Below are positions 36,894-47,205 of a DNA stretch of 64,000 bases, piece after piece (position 1 is the first letter of the stretch; the number at the start of each line of letters is the position of its first letter). Origin of the DNA: Cellulomonas sp. Y8 (lineage in GTDB: Bacteria > Actinomycetota > Actinomycetes > Actinomycetales > Cellulomonadaceae); NCBI RefSeq assembly GCF_008033115.1, contig NZ_CP041203.1, positions 2,480,001 to 2,544,000 on the forward strand, given 5' to 3'. The notes below the pieces were generated by a model, which saw only the letters and a list, made by a program, of their open reading frames with translations, was not told the DNA's origin and did not search any database. Made by a program: the position numbers and the translations under genes.

Positions 36894-37552
36894 CCGTGCG
36901 GCTGCACCTCGTCCGGCACGGCCAGACCCCGTCCAACCTGGTCCACGCGCTCGACACCGCCGCCCCGGGTGCGCCGCTGACCCCCGAGGGCGAGCGGCAG
37001 GCGCGCGCGGTCGGTGCGGCGCTGGCCGCCGAGCCGCTCGACGCGGTGTACGCGTCGACGCTCGACCGCGCGCGGGCGACCGCCGCGGAGGTGGCGCGGC
37101 CGCACGACCTCGACGTCCAGGTCCGGGAGGGCCTGCGCGAGGTGCTCGCCGGGGACCTGGAGATGCGCACCGACGAGGAGTCGGTGCACCGGTACCTGTC
37201 CACGATGGTGGCCTGGGCGTCAGGGGACCTGGGTGCCGCGATGCCGGGCGGGGAGTCGGGGCAGGAGACGCTCGACCGGTTCGACGCGGTCGTGGACGAG
37301 CTGCTCGGCACCGGCGCGGGCACCGCCGCGGTCGTCAGCCACGGCGCCATGATCCGGCTCTGGACGCTGACCCGGGCCGCGAACCTGGACGCCGCCACGT
37401 CCGGGCGCTGGCCGCTCGACAACACGGGCGTGGTGACCCTGGAGTCCGGCGGCCCGACCGGCTGGTACGCGACGCGCTGGCAGGACGAGGTCGTGCCGCA
37501 CGCCGCGCCTGCCGGGGGCGACGGGCCGGGCGGGGAGCCGCTGCCGGTCTGA
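36890..37552 (+). CDS. Histidine phosphatase family protein (phosphoglycerate mutase-like)
   Basis: 220 aa. The catalytic RHG motif is VRHGQTPSN near the N-terminus with the nucleophilic His; the partner Arg is in STLDRARATA, the acid Glu in GGESGQETL and the second His in VSHGAMIRL. Complete active site, substrate unknown. GTG 36890 overlaps the lipoprotein stop; an alternative GTG at 36896 is two codons in. Confidence 0.9.
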   Translation: MTVRLHLVRHGQTPSNLVHALDTAAPGAPLTPEGERQARAVGAALAAEPLDAVYASTLDRARATAAEVARPHDLDVQVREGLREVLAGDLEMRTDEESVHRYLSTMVAWASGDLGAAMPGGESGQETLDRFDAVVDELLGTGAGTAAVVSHGAMIRLWTLTRAANLDAATSGRWPLDNTGVVTLESGGPTGWYATRWQDEVVPHAAPAGGDGPGGEPLPV

Positions 37553-37594
37553 CGCCGGGCCGACGCGCCGGGTCGCGTCGGGGAGGATGGTCCG

Positions 37595-39157
37595 GTGGAC
37601 GCCGCACCGACCGAGCCCCTGACCGCCGACCCCGCGCTCGTCGCCGCCCTGCGCGCCGACCTCGCCGCCTCCGGGTTCACCGTGCCCGGGGTCGAGGAGC
37701 TGCTCGGCCCGGTCGCGAGCGCCGCGCTGCACCGCGAGGAGCCGGTCCCCGCCCTGCTGGCGACGGCGGGCGACGAGCCCCGCGCGGCGCTGGTCCGCGC
37801 GTTCGTGCTCGGCGTCCCGGTCCCCGCGGCCGCGCTGGCCCGGGCGCTGCCGTCGCTCGGCGTCGAGGGCGCCGAGCGGCTGGGGCTGGTCGCCGCGGCC
37901 GGTGCGGGCGCGGACGACGCGGTGCGGGCCCGGGTCGACCTGCGGCCCTACGAGGCGGAGGACGCCGCCGGCCCCGTCGACTGGTGGGTGGCGTCCGACC
38001 TCGGCGAGCTCGCGACCGGCGGCGCGCTGCGCACCGACCACGTGCTGGGCGTCGGCGGCGCGTCCACGACGCTCGCGCAGGTCACGGTGCGCGAGCCCAG
38101 CGCGCGCACGCTCGACCTCGGCACCGGCTGCGGGATCCAGGCCCTGCACGCGGCCCGGCACAGCGACGTGGTCGTCGGCACGGACATCTCGGCGCGCGCG
38201 CTCGGGTTCGCCCGGTTCAACGCGGCGCTGGCGGGGCTGGCGCCGGCCGCGCTGGACCTGCGGCTGGGCTCGATGCTGGAGCCGGTCGCGGGGGAGCGGT
38301 TCGACCTCGTGGTGAGCAACCCGCCGTTCGTCATCACCCCGCGCGCGGGCGCGGACGTGCCGACCTACGAGTACCGGGACGGCGGCCGCACCGGCGACGC
38401 GATCGTGTCCGACCTCATCACGTCGGTCGGGTCGGTGCTCGCCCCGGGCGGGGTGGCCCAGCTGCTCGGCAACTGGGAGGTGCGCCGCGGCGAGTCCTGG
38501 GACGAGCGCGTCGGCGCCTGGCTCGACGCGTCCGGGCTGGACGGGTGGGTCGTGCAGCGCGAGCTGCAGGACCCCGCCCAGTACGCCGAGACCTGGATCC
38601 GCGACGGTGGCACCACCCCCGACCGGGACCCCGCCGCCTGGCGCGCCCGGTACGCCGCCTGGCTCGCCGACTTCGCGTCCCGGGACGTCGAGGGCATCGG
38701 GTTCGGGATCGTCGTCCTGCGTCGGCCGGCCGCGGACCTGGCGGACGCCCCGCGGCTGCGGCGGCTCGAGGAGGTCACCGGCACCGTCCGGCAGCCGCTC
38801 GGCCCGGCCATCGGGGCGTCGCTCGCCGCGCACGACTGGCTGCGCCGCCGGGACGACGCGGCGCTCGCGGCCGAGCGGCTGCTCGTGCCCGCGGACGTCA
38901 CCGAAGAGCGGTACCTGCGGCCGGGCGACGTCGACCCGCAGATCGTGCTGCTGCGCCAGGGCGGCGGGTTCGGGCGGACCGTGCAGGCGGGGACGGCGCT
39001 CGCGGGCCTGGTGGGCGCGTGCGACGGGGAGCTGACGGTCGGGCAGATCGTCGGCGCCCTGGGGGCGCTGCTCGGCGTCGACGCGGATGCGGTGGCGGCG
39101 GACGTGCTGCCCGAGGTCCGCGGCCTGGTGGCGGACGGTCTCCTGCTCCCGGCCTGA
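37595..39157 (+). CDS. Class I SAM-dependent methyltransferase (HemK/PrmC-like core)
   Basis: 520 aa. A helical N-terminal domain of about 160 residues precedes a Rossmann methyltransferase core: LDLGTGCGIQALHAA (SAM motif I) and VVSNPPFVITPR (NPPY-type catalytic loop near residue 242), typical of Gln/Asn or adenine N-methylation. A C-terminal extension of about 170 residues is of the kind found in large actinobacterial methyltransferases of this group. Target unknown. GTG 37595 with GAGGAT ending 6 nt upstream suggests a leaderless start. A long hairpin follows at 39217. Confidence 0.88.
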   Translation: MDAAPTEPLTADPALVAALRADLAASGFTVPGVEELLGPVASAALHREEPVPALLATAGDEPRAALVRAFVLGVPVPAAALARALPSLGVEGAERLGLVAAAGAGADDAVRARVDLRPYEAEDAAGPVDWWVASDLGELATGGALRTDHVLGVGGASTTLAQVTVREPSARTLDLGTGCGIQALHAARHSDVVVGTDISARALGFARFNAALAGLAPAALDLRLGSMLEPVAGERFDLVVSNPPFVITPRAGADVPTYEYRDGGRTGDAIVSDLITSVGSVLAPGGVAQLLGNWEVRRGESWDERVGAWLDASGLDGWVVQRELQDPAQYAETWIRDGGTTPDRDPAAWRARYAAWLADFASRDVEGIGFGIVVLRRPAADLADAPRLRRLEEVTGTVRQPLGPAIGASLAAHDWLRRRDDAALAAERLLVPADVTEERYLRPGDVDPQIVLLRQGGGFGRTVQAGTALAGLVGACDGELTVGQIVGALGALLGVDADAVAADVLPEVRGLVADGLLLPA

Positions 39158-39216
39158 CCCCCGGGGGAGCCGCCACCCGGCCGACCGGCCCGGCCGGCCC
39201 GGCCGGCCCGACGCGA

Positions 39217-39271
39217 GAGTGGATGGTCGTGACCGACACGCCGACGGCGTGTCGGTCACAACCATCCACTC
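39217..39271 (+). terminator. 55-nt near-perfect hairpin (family A, copy 1)
   Basis: 27-bp arms around a single central A, with one G-T style mismatch, 59 bp after the methyltransferase stop. Related in sequence to the hairpin at 56888-56942, with paired substitutions that keep base pairing. Preceded by GGCC-rich repeats (39178-39210). Probably terminates the methyltransferase transcript; the rest of the 286-bp gap holds only the macA-like ribosome site. Confidence 0.6.
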
Positions 39272-39443
39272 GGGGTGCTCGGGTCCTGGTGGTCCCGCCC
39301 GCGCCGCAGCGCCTCCCGCACAGGCTGGGCACAGGGTGGTGCTACGGCCGGTCCAGGCTCGCTCCCTACGGTCCTGACCAGCCGGGACGGCCCCGCGGCA
39401 CCGCCCGCGAGCGCGGTCCGTCCCCGACGGACCGAGGGAGAAC

Positions 39444-40721
39444 ATGCTGTCGCTGTGGAGGCGCACCCGACCGTGGGTGCGGGTGGTGGCGGTCGCGCTG
39501 CTGGTGGGCGTCGCCGGGACCGGGGTGTACTGGTTCGGGTTCCGCGAGTCGCCTGCGCAGGCCGCCACCCCGGAGTCGACGACCACGTCGGTGGCCGCGA
39601 GCCTGTCGACGATCCAGCAGTCGGTCTCGGGATCCGGCACGCTGACCCCGACGGTCCAGGAGGACGTGTCGTTCACGGTGAGCGGCACCGTGACCTCGGT
39701 CGACGTCGCGGCTGGCGACACCGTGACCGCGGGCCAGCAGCTCGCCACGGTCGACACGCTGCAGCTGGACGCCGCGCTGCTCCAGGCGAAGGCCGAGCTG
39801 GCGAGCGCGCAGGCGTCGCTGTCGAACGCCCAGGACGAGGCCGACGGCTCCGACTCCTCGGACGCGCAGGTCGCCGCGCTCTCCGCGCAGGTGGACGTGG
39901 CCCAGGCCGCCGTGGACGACGCCGAGGCGGACATGGCCGGCGCGACGCTCACGGCGCCGGTGTCGGGCCTGCTGACGACGGTGGACGTCGAGGTCGGCGA
40001 CGCCGTCACCGGGTCGGGCTCGTCCTCGGGCAGCAGCGGCTCCGCCACCAGCGGCAGCACCGGCAGCACCGGCGGGATGGGTGGCAGCACGGGGTCGACG
40101 GGGTCGTCCTCGACCACGTCGACCAGCACCGCGCAGTTCGTCGTCGTCGGCACGGACGCGTGGCAGACCAGCGTCAGCGTGAGCGAGTCGGACGTGGCCC
40201 TGCTCTCCGTCGGGAACCAGGCGGAGCTCACGACCAGCAGCTCGACCCAGACCATCTACGGGACCGTGACCGAGATCGGGCTGCTGTCCAGCAGCTCCGG
40301 CGGCGTCGCGTCCTACCCGGTGACCGTGGCGGTCACCGGCGACCCCGAGGGACTGCACGACGGCGAGTCGGTCGACGTCTCGATCATCTACGAGCGCCGC
40401 ACCGACGTGCTGACCGTGCCCGCGTCGGCGGTGACCACCGAGGACGGCCGGTCCGTCGTCACGCAGGAGGGTGCGGACGGCGCGACGGTCACCACGGCGG
40501 TCACCGTCGGCGAGACGTCGGGCGACCTCGTCGAGATCACCGAGGGACTGGCCGAGGGCGACGAGGTGCTGGTCACCACGTTCAGCCCCCGGGCCTCGGG
40601 CTCCGGCGACGGCTCGGGCGACACGCAGCAGTGGCCCGGCGGCGGCGAGATGCCGGACTTCTCGTCCGGCGAGATGCCCGACTTCTCGCAGGGCGGCTTC
40701 CCGGGCGGCGGCAATGGCTGA
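39444..40721 (+). CDS. Membrane fusion/adaptor protein of MacAB-type efflux
   Basis: 425 aa HlyD-like adaptor. N-terminal membrane helix (residues about 12-30), lipoyl/barrel-sandwich half (VSGSGTLTPTVQEDVSFTVSGTV), a short coiled coil (AELASAQASLSNAQDEA...), second half with LTAPVSGLL, then a Ser/Gly/Thr-rich insert and a beta-barrel domain. The C-terminus is a Gly/Pro/Asp-rich repeat with two copies of GEMPDFS. Overlaps the ATPase gene by eight bases. In a monoderm it would link the transporter to the cell wall side. Confidence 0.88.
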   Translation: MLSLWRRTRPWVRVVAVALLVGVAGTGVYWFGFRESPAQAATPESTTTSVAASLSTIQQSVSGSGTLTPTVQEDVSFTVSGTVTSVDVAAGDTVTAGQQLATVDTLQLDAALLQAKAELASAQASLSNAQDEADGSDSSDAQVAALSAQVDVAQAAVDDAEADMAGATLTAPVSGLLTTVDVEVGDAVTGSGSSSGSSGSATSGSTGSTGGMGGSTGSTGSSSTTSTSTAQFVVVGTDAWQTSVSVSESDVALLSVGNQAELTTSSSTQTIYGTVTEIGLLSSSSGGVASYPVTVAVTGDPEGLHDGESVDVSIIYERRTDVLTVPASAVTTEDGRSVVTQEGADGATVTTAVTVGETSGDLVEITEGLAEGDEVLVTTFSPRASGSGDGSGDTQQWPGGGEMPDFSSGEMPDFSQGGFPGGGNG

Positions 40722-41445
40722 GCTCGTCCTGGACCGCCCGGCGGAGGCCGACCCGCAGGGGACCGTCATCGAGCTCGTCGGCGCCCGCAAGACCTACCGC
40801 ACCGGCAGCATCGAGTTCGAGGCCCTGCGGGGCGTCGACCTGGCCATCGGCGCCGGCGAGTACGTCGCGATCATGGGACCGTCGGGCTCCGGCAAGTCGA
40901 CGCTGATGAACATCGTGGGCTGCCTGGACGTCCTGACCGCCGGCGCGTACCGGCTGGCGGGGGAGGACGTCGGGGAGCTGGACGAGGTCGAGCTCGCCGA
41001 CGTCCGGAACCGGCGGCTCGGGTTCGTGTTCCAGCAGTTCCACCTGCTGCCGGCGCTCAGCGCGTGGCGGAACGTCGAGCTGCCCCTGGTCTACGGCCGG
41101 GTGCCGGCGGCCGAGCGCAAGGAGCGCGCGGTCGCCGCCCTGGAGCGGGTCGGGCTGGGCGAGAAGCTGGACAACCGCCCGGGCGAGCTGTCCGGCGGCC
41201 AGCAGCAGCGCGTCGCCGTCGCCCGCGCCCTGGTGGGCGAGCCCGCGCTGATCCTGGCGGACGAGCCCACCGGCAACCTCGACTCCCGGTCCACCGAGGA
41301 CGTGCTCGCGCTGTTCGACGAGCTGCACGCCCAGGGCCGCACCATCGTGCTCATCACGCACGAGCTCGAGGTCGCCGAGCACGCCCGGCGCATCGTGTTC
41401 GTCCGGGACGGCCTCATCCAGTCCGACGAGGTGAACCCGCGATGA
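40714..41445 (+). CDS. MacB-type ABC transporter ATP-binding protein
   Basis: 243 aa. Walker [11 protein letters not shown]-loop [12 protein letters not shown], signature [15 protein letters not shown], Walker [14 protein letters not shown] and H-loop ITHE are intact; the sequence fits the LolD/MacB group. Starts at ATG 40714 inside the adaptor gene and overlaps the permease by four bases (ATGA). Confidence 0.95.
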   Translation: MAELVLDRPAEADPQGTVIELVGARKTYRTGSIEFEALRGVDLAIGAGEYVAIMGPSGSGKSTLMNIVGCLDVLTAGAYRLAGEDVGELDEVELADVRNRRLGFVFQQFHLLPALSAWRNVELPLVYGRVPAAERKERAVAALERVGLGEKLDNRPGELSGGQQQRVAVARALVGEPALILADEPTGNLDSRSTEDVLALFDELHAQGRTIVLITHELEVAEHARRIVFVRDGLIQSDEVNPR

Positions 41446-42674
41446 CCTGGTCCGAGACCCTGCGCACCGGCTGGGCCGCGGTGCGGGGGCACAAGCTGCG
41501 CTCGATGCTGACCGTGCTCGGCATCCTCATCGGCATCGCCGCGGTGATCCTCACCGTCGGCCTGGGCCTGGGCACGCAGAAGGACGTCAGCCAGCAGATC
41601 AGCGCGCTGGGGTCGAACCTGCTGATCGTCACGCCCGGGTCGTCGACCGACTCCGACGGCGTGCGCGGCGGGTTCGGCACCGGCGCGACGCTGACCCGGT
41701 CGGACGCCGACGCGCTGTCCTCCGAGGTGAACGCGCCGGACATCGGCGCCGTCGTCCCGGAGAAGGAGTCGTCGCTGTCCGTCGAGGCCAACGACACCAA
41801 CTGGACCACGACCGTCGTCGGCACCACCGAGGACTGGCTCGACGTCCGGTCCCGCGCGGTCACCTCCGGGGAGTTCCTCACGGCGGACGACGACGCCGGT
41901 GGCGCGACCGTGGCCGTCATCGGCGCGACCACCGCGACCGAGCTGTTCGGCACCACGAACGTGGTCGGCCAGCAGCTCACCATCGCGGACACCGCGTTCA
42001 CGATCGTCGGGGTCCTCGACACCGCGGGCTCCAGCACGGACACCGACCTGGACGACCTGGTCGTGATCCCGCTGACCACCGCGTCCGACACGGTGTCGGG
42101 CGGCTTCGACCGCAACTCGCTCACCACGATCTACGTCCAGGCCGCGTCGGCGGACCAGCTCGGCGCGGCGTACCAGGAGGCGAACCAGCTCCTGCTCAAC
42201 CTGCACGACATCACCGACGCGGACAGCGCGGACTTCAGCATCGACAGCCAGGACTCCCTGGTCAGCACCGCCACCTCGGTCTACCGGACGCTGACGGTCC
42301 TGCTCACCGGCATCGCGGCGCTGTCGCTGCTGGTCGGCGGGATCGGGGTCATGAACATCATGCTGGTCTCCGTCACCGAGCGGACCCGCGAGATCGGCCT
42401 GCGCAAGGCGCTCGGCGCCCCGCCGTGGGCCATCCGGCGGCAGTTCCTGGTCGAGGCCGGCGTGCTCGGCCTGGCCGGCGGCCTGCTCGGCGCGGCGCTC
42501 GGCGTCGTCGCCGCCGAGGTCCTGCCGGACCTGCTCGACACGTCGATCGTCATCTCGGGCGCCGCCGTCGGCGGCTCGGTCGCGATCGCGATGGCCATCG
42601 GCCTCGTGTTCGGGGTCTACCCCGCCACCCGGGCCGCGAAGCTCGCGCCCATCGACGCCCTGCGGTCGGAGTGA
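41442..42674 (+). CDS. MacB/FtsX-type ABC transporter permease
   Basis: 410 aa. Helix 1 ([20 protein letters not shown]), a large MacB periplasmic core domain of about 220 residues, then three C-terminal helices with [25 protein letters not shown] and [22 protein letters not shown], the conserved FtsX end. Works as a mechanotransmitter with the adaptor; the cargo (peptide, antibiotic or lipid) is not evident. Confidence 0.95.
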   Translation: MTWSETLRTGWAAVRGHKLRSMLTVLGILIGIAAVILTVGLGLGTQKDVSQQISALGSNLLIVTPGSSTDSDGVRGGFGTGATLTRSDADALSSEVNAPDIGAVVPEKESSLSVEANDTNWTTTVVGTTEDWLDVRSRAVTSGEFLTADDDAGGATVAVIGATTATELFGTTNVVGQQLTIADTAFTIVGVLDTAGSSTDTDLDDLVVIPLTTASDTVSGGFDRNSLTTIYVQAASADQLGAAYQEANQLLLNLHDITDADSADFSIDSQDSLVSTATSVYRTLTVLLTGIAALSLLVGGIGVMNIMLVSVTERTREIGLRKALGAPPWAIRRQFLVEAGVLGLAGGLLGAALGVVAAEVLPDLLDTSIVISGAAVGGSVAIAMAIGLVFGVYPATRAAKLAPIDALRSE

Positions 42675-42724
42675 GGCCCGTGCGACCCGCGGCCCCCTTC
42701 GGCACCACCACCACGAGGAGAGAC

Positions 42725-43615
42725 ATGCCCCGCACCCGTACCGGCCTGCTGGCCGCCCCCGCCGCCGCGGCGGTCCTGGTCCTGCTCGCGGCCTGCTCGA
42801 GCGGCACCGCCGACGCCGGGTCCACCGGCACCGCGGACGCCGGCGACGCCGCGCAGGCCCAGGCGCCGTCCGGCCAGGGCGGCGGGGGGATGCCCGGCGG
42901 CGGAGGCACCTCGGGCGAGATCGCCGCCGTCACCGACGCCCTCCTGCAGGTGCAGGGCGACGACGGCCAGACAGCCGTCGCGTGGGACGCCACCACGACG
43001 ATCACCCAGACCGTCACCGGCGCGCTGCCCGACGTCACCGTCGGGTCGTGCGTGGTCGCGTTCACCTCGGGCGACGAGGGCGCGGCGGCGACCTCCGTCG
43101 CGATCACCGCGGCGACCGACGACGGCTGCACGGGCGGCTTCGGCGGCGGCTCGGGCGGCGGGTTCCCGGCGGACGGCGGCATGCCCAGCGGGAGGCCGAC
43201 CGACCTGCCCGAGGGGGCCGAGATGCCCGACGGCGCTCCGACGGACGCGCCGGGCGGCGGCTCCGGGGGCGGGTTCGGCGGCGCGACCGCCGGTCTGGTC
43301 ACCGCGGTCGACGGCAGCACGATCACGGTCGAGTCGACGGGGGCGCCCGGCGCCGACGACGCGACGACGACGACCGCGACCATCACCGTCGACGACGCCA
43401 CCACGTTCACCAGCACGGTCGCGGCGGACGCCTCGGCCGTCGCGGTGGGCCGGTGCGTCACGGCGCAGGGCGAGGCCGACAGCAGCGGCCAGGTCGCCGC
43501 GACGAGCCTCACGCTGTCCGACGCGACCGACGACGGCTGCTCGACCGGGTTCGGCGGACGCGGCGGCGTCCCGGGCGTGTCCGGCTCGACCGGGAGCGAG
43601 GGCGACGATGCGTGA
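42725..43615 (+). CDS. Lipoprotein with two DUF5666-like repeats
   Basis: 296 aa. Lipobox LAAC with Cys24. Two homologous modules: [14 protein letters not shown]...VGSCVVAF...[12 protein letters not shown] and [15 protein letters not shown]...VGRCVTA...[12 protein letters not shown], each with a conserved cysteine pair, separated by a Gly/Pro/Asp-rich linker. The small beta-barrel modules resemble DUF5666. Lies inside the efflux operon and overlaps the next adaptor by eight bases, so an accessory role at the outer face is likely but unproven. Confidence 0.75.
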   Translation: MPRTRTGLLAAPAAAAVLVLLAACSSGTADAGSTGTADAGDAAQAQAPSGQGGGGMPGGGGTSGEIAAVTDALLQVQGDDGQTAVAWDATTTITQTVTGALPDVTVGSCVVAFTSGDEGAAATSVAITAATDDGCTGGFGGGSGGGFPADGGMPSGRPTDLPEGAEMPDGAPTDAPGGGSGGGFGGATAGLVTAVDGSTITVESTGAPGADDATTTTATITVDDATTFTSTVAADASAVAVGRCVTAQGEADSSGQVAATSLTLSDATDDGCSTGFGGRGGVPGVSGSTGSEGDDA

Positions 43616-45815
43616 CAGCCTGCGGCGGCGCGTGGGCCGCCGGCGGGCCGACGCGGCCCCCGCGACGCCCCTGACCCCGAAGGCCCTGGCCCGGCGCGCG
43701 ACGCGCCGCCGACGGCTCGTGCTCGGCGGGGTCGCCGCAGCGGCCGCGCTCAGCCTGGTCGGCGGCGGCGTGGCGATCGCCGTCACCAGCGCGAAGGGCA
43801 GCGGCTACCGGACCGCCACCGCGGAGCTCGGCACCGTCGAGCAGACCATCGACGCGACCGGCACCGTCGCCTCGGCCAGCCGGTACGACCGGGCGTTCTC
43901 CGTCGCGGGCACCGTCGGCGCGGTCGACGTGGCCGTCGGCGACACCGTCACGGCGGGCCAGGTGCTCGCCACGCTCGGCACGGCCTCGCTGGAGGACGCC
44001 GTCGAGGAGGCCGAGCAGGCGGTGGCCGACGCGCAGCAGCAGCTGGAGGACGACATCGACTCCCAGACCTCGGGCAGCAGCTCGAGCAGCAGCAGCTCGT
44101 CCGGCACCGGCTCGTCCGCCTCGGGCGGGGCGGGGTCGTCGACGACCGGGTCGACGGGGTCCGGGTCGTCCGGGACGGGCTCGACGGGCTCGGCCCCGGA
44201 CGCCGCGGCCACCGACGGGGACGCGCAGGCCGGCGGGTCGACGGGAGACGGTTCGACCGGCGGCGGCGAGTCGGCCGCGGACCCCGCCGTGACGCAGGCG
44301 ATCGCCGCGGTGAAGGCCGCGCAGCAGGCGCTGCTCGCGCAGTACCAGACCGCGCAGGCGGCGCTGGCGGAGGCGTCCGCCGCGACGGCGGCCGCTCAGG
44401 AGGCGTGCCAGGCGGTGCTCGACGGCGACGGGTCCGGCGACGGCTCGACGCAGGAGCCGACCACCGCGCCGAGCGAGGAGCCGACCACGGAGCCGAGCAC
44501 GGAACCGAGCGAGGAGCCGACGCAGGACGCGCCGACCGAGGACGCCGCCCCGGAGGACGCCACCGCGGCCGGTGCCGCGGCGACGGCGGGCGCGGTGATC
44601 ACCGGCACCGCGTTCACCACCAGCACGACCACCGACGACCTCACGTCGTGCCAGGACGCGATCACCGCCGTGCTCGCGGCGCAGACGACCGTGGACGAGG
44701 CGCAGACCGGCCTCATGACCCTCGTGACCGACCTCGACACCGCGGTGACGGCGGCGCAGGACGCGCTGGCCTCGGCTGCCTCGGGCTCGAGCGACGGCAC
44801 CAGCGCGGCGCCGTCGACCGGCGGCACGACCGGCACGACCGGCACGACGGGCGGCACGGCGGGCGGCGCGGCGGGCGGCACGACGGGCGGCACGACCGGC
44901 ACCGACGGCTCCGGCGCCGCCGACCAGAGCACGGCGCTGCCCAGCGGGTCGTCGTCCGGCACGGGCTCCTCGGCCGCGACGGGCTCGGCGCTCTCCGGCA
45001 CCTCGGCGGCCGCGGGCGGCTCGACCGTCGCCACCGCCGCCGACCTGCTGGCCGACCAGGCCGCGATCGACCAGGCCGAGGCCGAGCTCGCGATCGCGCA
45101 GAGCAAGCTGGACCTGGTCGACCTCACCAGCCCGATCGCCGGGACCGTCGCGGCGGTGTCGATCGCCGCCGGCGACGAGGTCGAGGCGTCCTCGACGTCC
45201 GCCGTCATCACCGTCATCGGCGACGACGGGTACACCGTGTCCACCACGGTCACGCTCAGCCAGGTCGACCTGGTCGAGGTGGGCCAGGAGGCGGCTCTCT
45301 CGGTCCGCACCAGCGACGAGGACCTGACCGGCACGGTCACCGGCATCGGCATCCTGAACGCGTCCACGACGTCGTCCGACCCGACGTACACCGTGGACAT
45401 CGCCGTCGACCCGGAGGACGTCACGCTCTACAACGGCTCCTCGGCCCAGGTCTCCATCGCGGTCGCCGCGTCCGAGCAGACGCTCACCGTGCCGTCGTCG
45501 GCGGTGCACCTGGACGGCTCGACCGCCACGGTGCAGGTGCTGAGCGGCGGGACGGTCGAGTCGGTCGAGGTGGAGCGCGGGGCCGTCGGCGCCGAGCTCA
45601 CGGAGATCGTGTCCGGCCTGTCCGAAGGCGACCAGGTGGTGCTGGCGGACCTGAGCCAGTCGCTGGTGTCGGACGACTCGGAGTCCGGCGGCGGGCTCAG
45701 CGGCCTGGGCGGCAGCACCGACGACTCGTCGTCGGGGCAGGGCCAGATGTCCTTCCCCGGCGGTGGCGGCTTCGGCGGCGGCCAGCTCCCGGCCGGCGGC
45801 CCGCCCGGGAGCTGA
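43608..45815 (+). CDS. Second HlyD/MacA-like adaptor with long low-complexity inserts
   Basis: 735 aa, about 300 more than the first adaptor. Membrane helix near residues 38-58; half-lipoyl [19 protein letters not shown]; coiled-coil pieces ([44 protein letters not shown]) split by three inserts. These are a Ser/Gly/Thr tract, an EPTTxPSEEP repeat (DNA about 44450-44530) and a GTTGTTGG tract (44820-44920). Then come the second lipoyl half LTSPIAGTV and a barrel domain. Long disordered inserts could span the thick cell wall. Ends with a terminator at 45831. Confidence 0.85.
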   Translation: MRDSLRRRVGRRRADAAPATPLTPKALARRATRRRRLVLGGVAAAAALSLVGGGVAIAVTSAKGSGYRTATAELGTVEQTIDATGTVASASRYDRAFSVAGTVGAVDVAVGDTVTAGQVLATLGTASLEDAVEEAEQAVADAQQQLEDDIDSQTSGSSSSSSSSSGTGSSASGGAGSSTTGSTGSGSSGTGSTGSAPDAAATDGDAQAGGSTGDGSTGGGESAADPAVTQAIAAVKAAQQALLAQYQTAQAALAEASAATAAAQEACQAVLDGDGSGDGSTQEPTTAPSEEPTTEPSTEPSEEPTQDAPTEDAAPEDATAAGAAATAGAVITGTAFTTSTTTDDLTSCQDAITAVLAAQTTVDEAQTGLMTLVTDLDTAVTAAQDALASAASGSSDGTSAAPSTGGTTGTTGTTGGTAGGAAGGTTGGTTGTDGSGAADQSTALPSGSSSGTGSSAATGSALSGTSAAAGGSTVATAADLLADQAAIDQAEAELAIAQSKLDLVDLTSPIAGTVAAVSIAAGDEVEASSTSAVITVIGDDGYTVSTTVTLSQVDLVEVGQEAALSVRTSDEDLTGTVTGIGILNASTTSSDPTYTVDIAVDPEDVTLYNGSSAQVSIAVAASEQTLTVPSSAVHLDGSTATVQVLSGGTVESVEVERGAVGAELTEIVSGLSEGDQVVLADLSQSLVSDDSESGGGLSGLGGSTDDSSSGQGQMSFPGGGGFGGGQLPAGGPPGS

Positions 45816-45830
45816 TCCCGGGCCCTCGAC

Positions 45831-45883
45831 GGCGCCCGGCCGGTCCTGCGTACCCCCTGCGCGGCACCGGCCGGGCGCCTTTC
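45831..45883 (+). terminator. Rho-independent terminator of the efflux operon
   Basis: GGCGCCCGGCCGG (45831-45843) pairs perfectly with CCGGCCGGGCGCC (45867-45879), followed by TTTCT. One of the few hairpins here with a T-run. Lies 16 bp after the second adaptor. Confidence 0.8.
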
Positions 45884-45938
45884 TGCCACCCTGGACCCGC
45901 CGGCGCCCGCCCGCGGCCCGGCGGGGGGAGGGCTCCGC

Positions 45939-46272
45939 ATGCCGCTGCGGTCGGTGCTGCTGTTCGCGCTCGCCGCGCTGCTGGAGATCGGCGGCGCGTG
46001 GCTGGTCTGGCAGGGCGTGCGCGAGCACAAGGGCTGGGCGTGGATCGGGCGCGGGCGTGATCGCGCTCGGGCTGTACGGGTTCGTCGCGACGCTCCAGCC
46101 GGACGCGCACTTCGGCCGGATCCTCGCGGCGTACGGCGGGGTGTTCGTCGCCGGCTCGCTGGCGTGGGGGATGGTGGCCGACGGCTTCCGGCCCGACCGG
46201 TGGGACGTGCTCGGCGCGCTGCTGTGCCTCGCCGGGGTCGCGGTCATCATGTACGCGCCGCGGCCGGCCTGA
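45939..46272 (+). pseudogene. YnfA-family membrane protein, frameshifted
   Basis: UPF0060/YnfA protein of four helices. The first part, from ATG 45939, reads [20 protein letters not shown]...WAWIG, then leaves the family; the remainder ([18 protein letters not shown]...[11 protein letters not shown]...[19 protein letters not shown]) continues in the +1 frame to 46272. Removing one G from GGG at 46047-46049 restores a 110-aa protein of normal YnfA length. Either a true pseudogene or a one-base sequence error in a GC run. GGGGGGAGGG is the ribosome site. Confidence 0.8.
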
Positions 46273-46347
46273 GCGGCCGGGCCGACCGCCACCGGGGCTA
46301 GGCTCGCCGCCAGCCCCACCCGCACGACCACCACCGGAGGACACCCG

Positions 46348-47198
46348 ATGACGCAGACCACGGCACGACCGCACGCGGCGGTCCTCGGCGGCGGCGTCAT
46401 GGGCGAGGCCCTGGTCACGGCCCTGCTCGCGGCCGGCTGGACCGCCGACGACGTCGACGTCACCGAGCGCAGCGCGCCGCCCGCGCCATGGAGCTGTCCG
46501 GCCGGTACGGGGTGCGCGCGGCCGACCCGAACGCCAAGGCGGTCAAGGGCGCCGGGCTGGTGCTGATCGCGGTCAAGCCGCAGGTCGTGCCGGACGTGCT
46601 GGCGGAGATCGCCCCGACGCTGCGGCCCGGCACCCTGGTCGTCTCGGTCGCCGCCGGCATCCCCGTCGCGGTGTACGAGGCGGCGCTGCCGGAGGGCACG
46701 CCGGTCGTCCGGGTCATGCCCAACACCCCGACGCTGGTCGGCAAGGGCGCCAGCGCGATCGCCGCCGGCACGCACGCGACCGACGAGCACCTGGACCTCG
46801 CCGAGCGCGCGCTCGCCGCGACGGGGCTCGTCGTCCGGGTGGCGGAGAAGGACCTGGACGCCGTGACCGCGATCTCCGGCTCGGGCCCGGCGTACGCGTT
46901 CTACCTCATCGACGCGATGGCGGAGGCCGGCGTCCTGCTCGGGCTGACCCGCGACCTGGCGACCCGGCTGGCGGTCGCGACCGTCGAGGGCTCGGCCGCC
47001 CTGGCCGCGCAGACCGGCGACCACCCGGCCGTGCTGCGCGAGCGGGTGTCGTCGCCCGGCGGGACGACCGTCGCGGGCGTCGCGCAGCTCGACGCGCACG
47101 GCGTCCGGGCGGGCGTCGTCGCGGCGGCGCGGGCGGCGCACGACCGGTCGCGGGAGCTCGGCGCGGCGGCGGCCCCGTCGCCCCGCGGGGACCGGTAG
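46348..47198 (+). pseudogene. proC: Pyrroline-5-carboxylate reductase, frame-disrupted
   Basis: Last step of proline synthesis. ATG 46348 with CGGAGGA upstream gives AAVLGGGVMGEALVTALLAAGW (NAD(P)-binding glycine loop), then the frame shifts near 46470-46485. The rest (YGVRAADPNAKAVKGAGLVLIAVKPQ, RVMPNTPTLVGKGASAI, DAVTAISGSGPAYAFYLIDAMA, SSPGGTTVAGV) continues in the other frame to 47198. One missing or two extra bases in the run AGCGCGCCGCCCGCGCC explain it. Starting at ATG 46488 would lose the cofactor loop. As an essential biosynthetic gene it is more likely a sequencing indel than decay. Confidence 0.85.
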
Positions 47199-47205
47199 GC
47201 CCGCC

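Noticed and set aside
44050..44930. Repetitive tracts considered as CRISPR or satellite DNA
   Set aside because: Repeats are in frame, imperfect and encode Ser/Gly/Thr and Glu/Pro/Thr linkers of an adaptor protein; no spacer structure.
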